From the NCBI RefSeq assembly GCF_021390495.1, contig NZ_JAJEJP010000002.1:1922001-1986000 (forward strand): a DNA stretch of 64,000 bases. The letters run 5' to 3'. Shown here one piece after another: positions 59,555 through 64,000 of this stretch. Numbering within the stretch: the first letter of the stretch is position 1; each line of letters starts with the position of its first letter. A program made the position numbers and the translations under genes. Below the pieces are notes generated by a model. It was given only the letters and a program-made list of their open reading frames with translations. It did no database searches and was not told the DNA's origin. Origin of the DNA: Paraburkholderia sp. ZP32-5 (lineage in GTDB: Bacteria; Pseudomonadota; Gammaproteobacteria; Burkholderiales; Burkholderiaceae).

Positions 59555-62008
59555 TCACTCCATATCGAGCGGACTGACACGCCAGATATTGCGCGCGTAT
59601 TCGCCGATCGTGCGATCCGACGAGAATTGCCCCATGCCCGCGACGTTCTCGATCGCGCTTTCGGTCCACGCCTGCTTATCGACGAAACGCGCATCCACGT
59701 CGTCCTGCGCCTTCGCGAATGCGGCGAAGTCGGCGAGCACCATGTAGTGATCGCCCCAGTCGACGAGCGTGTGGAAGATATCGGAAAAGCGCAACGGGTC
59801 GTCCGGTGAAAAGAAACCCGAGCGGATCTGATCGAGCGCGGCGCGCAATTCCGCGTTCTCCTCGTAGATCTGCCGCGGCCGGTAGCCGCTCGCGCGCAGC
59901 GTATCGACTTCGTCGGCGGTATGGCCGAAGATAAAGATGTTGTCGCGACCCACCGCGTCGCAGATCTCGATGTTCGCGCCATCCATCGTGCCGATCGTCA
60001 ACGCGCCGTTCAGCGCGAGCTTCATATTGCCGGTGCCCGATGCCTCGGTGCCGGCCATCGAAATCTGCTCGGACAGATCGGCCGCCGGAATAATCAACTC
60101 GGCCACGCTCACGCCATAGTTCGGCACGAACACGACCTTCAGCCGATCGCCGATCACCGGATCGTGATTGATCTTCTGGCTGACGTCGCCGATCAGTTTG
60201 ATGATCGTCTTCGCCATCCGGTACGCGGACGCGGCCTTGCCCGCGAACAGCACCACGCGCGGCACCCAGTCATGCTCGGGGTTCGCGAGAATCCGGTTGT
60301 AACGCACGATCACATGCAGCACGTTCAGCAATTGCCGCTTGTATTCGTGAATGCGCTTGACCTGCAGATCGAATAGCGCGTCCGGATTGAAATGCAGCTT
60401 CGTGTGATGCGCAAGCCGATGCACGAGACGCAGCTTGCTTTGCCGCTTCGCGTCGCGGAATGCTTCGATAAACGCGTCGTCCTTGCGCAGATTGCGCAAT
60501 TGCTCGAGTTCGAACAGATTGCTGCGCCAGTGCGTGCCGATGCGCGCATCGATCAGCGACGACATCGACGGGCTCGCCTGCGCGAGCCAGCGGCGCGGCG
60601 TGATGCCGTTGGTCACGTTCGTGAAGCGGTCCGGATAGACCCTCGCGAAGTCGGCGAAGATATCGCGCGTCATCAGTTGCGAATGCAACTTCGACACGCC
60701 GTTCACCTTATGACTCGCGACGATCGCCAGATACGCCATGCGCACGCGCCGCTGCCCGTATTCATCGACCAGCGAAATGCGGCGGATCATCTCGCCGTCA
60801 TGGCCCGATTGCTCGCTCACATGCTTCAGAAACTGCGCATTGATCTCGAAGATGATCTCGAGATGCCGCGGCAGCAGCCGCGCCAGCATTTCGACGTCCC
60901 ACGTTTCGAGCGCCTCGGGCATCAGCGTGTGATTCGTGTACGAGAAGATCTGCGTGACATGCTTCCATGCCTTGTCCCACGGCAAATGATGCACGTCGAC
61001 GAGCAGCCGCATCAGTTCGGGAATCGCGAGCACCGGGTGCGTATCGTTCAGATGCACCGCGACCTTTTCGGAGAAACGCCCGAACGTGCTGTGCGTGCGC
61101 TGATAGCGGCGAATCAGATCCTGCATCGTCGCCGAAACGAAAAAGTACTCCTGGCGCAGCCGCAGTTCGCGGCCGGCCGGTGTCGAGTCATCCGGGTACA
61201 GCAGCCGCGACACGTTCTCCGACATGTTCTTTGTATCGACCGCATTGCGATAGTCGCCGCGATTGAATGCGCCGAGATCGAGTTCTTCGGTTGCGCGCGC
61301 CGACCACAGCCTCAACGTGTTGGTCGCATCGGTCGCATAGCCGGGGATCACGGTGTCGTACGCGGTCGCGTTCACATGCTCGGTGTCGATCCATTCGACG
61401 GTGTCGCCGCGCTGCACCGTGCGTCCGCCGAAATGCACCATGTACTTGATTTCGGGGCGAGGAAACTCCCATGGGTTGCCCGCGCGCAGCCAGTAGTCCG
61501 GTGCCTCGACCTGCTCGCCGTTGATGATTTCCTGACGGAACATCCCATACTCGTAACGGATGCCGTAGCCGAAGCCCGGAATGCCAAGCGTCGCCATCGA
61601 GTCGAGAAAACATGCGGCGAGGCGGCCGAGACCGCCATTGCCGAGCGCGGCATCGGGCTCGATATCGATCAGCGCATCCATATCGACGCCGAGACTCGCA
61701 AGCGCCTCCTTCATCTGATCGTGAATGCCGAGCGCGAGCAGCGCGTTGCTAAAGGTCCTGCCGATCAGAAACTCCATCGACAGATAGTAGACCCGCTTCA
61801 CATCCTGCTCGTATTGCAGGCGCGTGGTCTTCATCCAGCGCGCGACGAGCCGGTCGCGCACGGCCAGCGCGGCCGCGTGCAGCCAGTCATGTGGATGGGC
61901 GGTGACGGCGTCCTTGCCGACGCCGTACATCATGCGATTCGAAATTGAGCGCCGTAGCGCGTCGACGGTACTGTTGAGCTGGTCGAATTCCAGATCGACG
62001 GCTGTCAT
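59555..62008 (-). CDS. glgP: Glycogen/starch/alpha-glucan phosphorylase
   Basis: An 817-residue glycogen phosphorylase that releases glucose 1-phosphate from alpha-1,4-glucans. The PLP lysine is Lys663 in [11 protein letters not shown], and the substrate region EASGTGNMK is intact. The N-terminus is short compared with muscle enzyme but normal for GlgP. No glgA, glgB, glgC or glgX is adjacent, which is unusual, since Burkholderia often cluster them. A terminator lies after the stop. Confidence 0.93.
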   Translation of the reverse strand: MTAVDLEFDQLNSTVDALRRSISNRMMYGVGKDAVTAHPHDWLHAAALAVRDRLVARWMKTTRLQYEQDVKRVYYLSMEFLIGRTFSNALLALGIHDQMKEALASLGVDMDALIDIEPDAALGNGGLGRLAACFLDSMATLGIPGFGYGIRYEYGMFRQEIINGEQVEAPDYWLRAGNPWEFPRPEIKYMVHFGGRTVQRGDTVEWIDTEHVNATAYDTVIPGYATDATNTLRLWSARATEELDLGAFNRGDYRNAVDTKNMSENVSRLLYPDDSTPAGRELRLRQEYFFVSATMQDLIRRYQRTHSTFGRFSEKVAVHLNDTHPVLAIPELMRLLVDVHHLPWDKAWKHVTQIFSYTNHTLMPEALETWDVEMLARLLPRHLEIIFEINAQFLKHVSEQSGHDGEMIRRISLVDEYGQRRVRMAYLAIVASHKVNGVSKLHSQLMTRDIFADFARVYPDRFTNVTNGITPRRWLAQASPSMSSLIDARIGTHWRSNLFELEQLRNLRKDDAFIEAFRDAKRQSKLRLVHRLAHHTKLHFNPDALFDLQVKRIHEYKRQLLNVLHVIVRYNRILANPEHDWVPRVVLFAGKAASAYRMAKTIIKLIGDVSQKINHDPVIGDRLKVVFVPNYGVSVAELIIPAADLSEQISMAGTEASGTGNMKLALNGALTIGTMDGANIEICDAVGRDNIFIFGHTADEVDTLRASGYRPRQIYEENAELRAALDQIRSGFFSPDDPLRFSDIFHTLVDWGDHYMVLADFAAFAKAQDDVDARFVDKQAWTESAIENVAGMGQFSSDRTIGEYARNIWRVSPLDME

Positions 62009-62743
62009 CGAAGCCTCCGGGATAGAACGACATGGCAGACGCGAACCGCACGGTTGACGGACGGGAGGCGCGTGCCTGTCTGGCGGATTAAGAAAACAGA
62101 GTAGGACATTTTACGGCTCGCGCACACCTGCAACGCGAGCGGATTCCCACGCACATGTCATGCCCGGCCTCGCTGCCCGAGGCGATCTACGTGGTGCGAA
62201 AACAGATGAATGCGCGATGCGCTCAGGTATCGACGATGCCGGTCGACTCACGACTCCGCATCGTTTACGTCGATTATTTTTTCGGCGCATGACGGACGCG
62301 TGACGAGCGGATGCATCGGCGGATCGGCGCGATGCGCGGTCGAATTCGCGGTCGCTTTGTGGTCGAATCCGCGCAGTTCTTCTGCCGAACCGAATTGCTA
62401 TAGAGACGCGCATTACTCCGACCTGATGCGCCGAGCAGTTCGACAGCGCCGCGCGAGGTTGACAGTTAGTTGCCTATGGATCCCCGCATTGAACAGAGTG
62501 TTCACGGTGCACTGTCATGCACCCGTTATGCACGTATCCCTGCACGTTTACCCGGTCTCTGTAACAATCGCGGATGTTATTGCGTCGCGCCCAATCACCT
62601 TTCGTATTGCCTTCACGTCTTGACGAAAGGACAACGCAGCGCGCGCATCCTTCCGAACACAACCCGCTGCTCACGCGCACCCGCCTCCGCTTTCCAACCA
62701 GAGACCGGCCGCGCGCCGGCATGTATAACCGACGAGCCACGCC
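62009..62743. other. 735-base region between glgP and the MFS gene
   Basis: No coding gene is supported; open frames here are Arg- or Ser-rich and lack coding periodicity. It contains the glgP promoter region on the left and, at 62508-62545, four TGCAC units at 10-12 base spacing (see findings). A perfect -35 TTGACA occurs at 62459-62464 on the plus strand without a clear -10 partner. Confidence 0.5.
62508..62545 (+). promoter_or_regulatory. Phased TGCAC repeats
   Basis: TGCAC occurs at 62508, 62518, 62529 and 62541, spaced 10, 11 and 12 bases, that is, on about the same face of the helix. It lies about 200 bases upstream of the MFS start. This is the kind of array expected for a cooperatively binding regulator, but no family is suggested. 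Confidence 0.4.
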
Positions 62744-64000
62744 TTGTCCGATAAGCTCAGCCCTTCCGTCGACGGCCACGCGCCCGCCCTTCCGGCCAAC
62801 GACAAAATGTCCGCCGCCAACCGCCGCGCGATGTTCGCGATCATGCTCGCGGTCACGCTCGCCACGCTCGATACCGCAATCGCCAACACCGCGCTGCCGA
62901 CGATCGGCGCCGATCTGCACGCGACGCCCGCGGCGTCGGTCTGGATCATCAACGCCTACCAGCTCGCGATGGTCGCGACGCTGCTGCCGCTTGCCGCGCT
63001 CGGCGATATCGTCGGGCATCGGCGTATTTACGTCAGCGGCATCGCGCTATTCACGCTGAGTTCGCTCGGCTGCGCGATTGCACCGACGCTGCCGCTGCTC
63101 ACCATCGCGCGTATCGTGCAGGGCGTCGGCGGGGCCGCGATCATGAGCGTGAACGCCGCGCTGATCCGCCATCTGTATCCGCCGCATCGGCTCGGTCGTG
63201 GACTCGGCACCAATGCGCTGGTCGTCGGCGTTTCGTTCGCGATCGGACCGACGGTGGCTTCGCTGATCCTGTCGGTTGCGACGTGGCCGTGGCTATTCGC
63301 CGTCAACGTGCCGCTCGGCGTGCTCGCGCTGACGTTCGCGTTACCGGCTCTGCCGCATACCGCGCAAGGCAAGCATCAGCTCGACCCGATCGCGGCGGTG
63401 CTCAACATCGTGACGTTCGCCGCGCTGATCTTTGCGCTCGGCGAGGCGGCCCAGCGCGCACCGATGCAGATCGTGCTGAGCTCCGCGGCGCTCGCGCTCG
63501 TCTGCGGGCTGCTGCTGATTCGCCGCGAAGCAGGTCATCCCGCACCGATGCTGCCCGTCGATCTGTTCAGGCGGCCGGTGTTCGCGCTATCGGCGGTGAC
63601 GGCCATCTGCTCGTTCGCCGCCCAGGGGCTCGCGTTCGTGTCGCTGCCGTTCTATTTCGAAGACGTGCTGATGCGCAGTCAGGTCGAAACCGGCTTCCTG
63701 ATGACGCCGTGGTCCGCCGTGGTCGCGCTCGCCGCGCCACTCGCGGGCCGTCTGTCCGATCGCTATCCACCGGGTCTGCTCGGCGCGATCGGGCTCGCGA
63801 TACTGTCGGCGGGGATGGCCTCGCTCGCGCTATTGCCCGCGCATCCTGACGTGCTCGACATCAGCATCCGCATGGCGATTTGCGGCGCGGGCTTCGGCTT
63901 CTTCCAGTCGCCGAATCTGAAGGCGATCATGGCAAGCGCACCGCCGGAGCGCAGCGGCGGCGCGAGCGGCACCATCGCGACTTCACGGCTGCTCGGACAG
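62744..64000 (+). CDS. MFS transporter, DHA2-type (3' end outside window)
   Basis: An incomplete major facilitator of the 14-helix drug:H+ antiporter type, with 419 codons in the window and no stop before the end. The motif LDTAIANTALPTIG near helix 1, the GDIVGHRRIYVSG loop between helices 2 and 3, and the RIVQGVGGAAIMSVNAALI segment identify the DHA2 group (EmrB-like). Start is uncertain: TTG 62744 keeps the protein-like N-terminus, ATG 62807 (MSAANRRAMFAI) is the conservative alternative. The substrate is unknown. Confidence 0.85.
   Translation, partial: MSDKLSPSVDGHAPALPANDKMSAANRRAMFAIMLAVTLATLDTAIANTALPTIGADLHATPAASVWIINAYQLAMVATLLPLAALGDIVGHRRIYVSGIALFTLSSLGCAIAPTLPLLTIARIVQGVGGAAIMSVNAALIRHLYPPHRLGRGLGTNALVVGVSFAIGPTVASLILSVATWPWLFAVNVPLGVLALTFALPALPHTAQGKHQLDPIAAVLNIVTFAALIFALGEAAQRAPMQIVLSSAALALVCGLLLIRREAGHPAPMLPVDLFRRPVFALSAVTAICSFAAQGLAFVSLPFYFEDVLMRSQVETGFLMTPWSAVVALAAPLAGRLSDRYPPGLLGAIGLAILSAGMASLALLPAHPDVLDISIRMAICGAGFGFFQSPNLKAIMASAPPERSGGASGTIATSRLLGQ

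Noticed and set aside
62111..62623. Open frames on both strands between glgP and the MFS gene
   Set aside because: Arg/Ser-rich, no conserved sequence, and codon positions lack the GC3 bias of the real genes.

Overview
The window looks like part of a chromosome of a Burkholderia-group betaproteobacterium (Paraburkholderia, Burkholderia or Caballeronia type). The evidence is high GC with strong GC3 bias, a TTG-started OmpC-type trimeric porin, many LysR regulators divergent from the genes they probably control, a WXXGXW-type proline/valine-rich surface protein, a C-P lyase operon with a DUF1045 gene, and an aspartate carbamoyltransferase of about 430 residues with an N-terminal helix-turn-helix-like extension. 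I found no rRNA, tRNA, CRISPR array, transposase, integrase or prophage gene. Genes are intact and densely packed. One MFS transporter is cut by the right edge.

Layout. 0-17.5 kb holds mixed housekeeping and accessory genes: DUF2252, an FtrA-type regulator divergent from a rhodanese, a DHDPS-like aldolase whose 3' end is duplicated, PyrB, a secreted esterase, quinone reductase/LysR and aldo-keto reductase/LysR pairs, a small signalling island (single-domain response regulator, RsbRD_N histidine kinase, GNAT), a three-repeat secreted protein coupled to a membrane protein, and PcaF. 17.8-23.4 kb is a threonate/erythronate catabolic operon (GntR-FCD regulator, ltnD, otnK, otnC, otnI, denD). It lies between pcaF and a pcaR-like IclR gene. 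24.5-26.8 kb is an M20 amidohydrolase/LysR pair.

26.8-35.0 kb is a complete C-P lyase locus. phnG-H-I-J-K-L are packed with overlapping start/stop codons, phnM follows behind a possible internal promoter, and phnF, a DUF1045 gene and phnN run the other way. An 18-bp perfect palindrome in the divergent gap is the likely PhnF operator. No phosphonate transporter genes (phnCDE) are present. 35.1-38.2 kb is a solute-binding protein gene translationally coupled to a Cache/GGDEF diguanylate cyclase gene, apparently a periplasmic-ligand to c-di-GMP signalling pair.

38.2-48.1 kb carries a polar amino-acid binding protein, an M14-type deacylase, a porin, a LysR/MFS pair with a serine beta-lactamase-like hydrolase, and an L-arabonate dehydratase-type IlvD/Edd enzyme. 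48.3-52.7 kb is a large MalT-type LuxR regulator with an orphan OmpR-type response regulator; the gap between them has three inverted repeats. 53-62 kb has small hypothetical genes, Ogt, a VOC protein, a lipoprotein divergent from an NlpC/P60-like protein, a SAM methyltransferase, GltS, DUF6232 and GlgP. The window ends in a DHA2-type MFS transporter with phased TGCAC repeats upstream.

The observations I rate highest are the binding-protein/diguanylate-cyclase pair, the CX4C three-repeat protein with its coupled partner, the dyad operators for PhnF and PcaR, the inverted-repeat cluster before the LuxR giant, and the gene-tail duplications.
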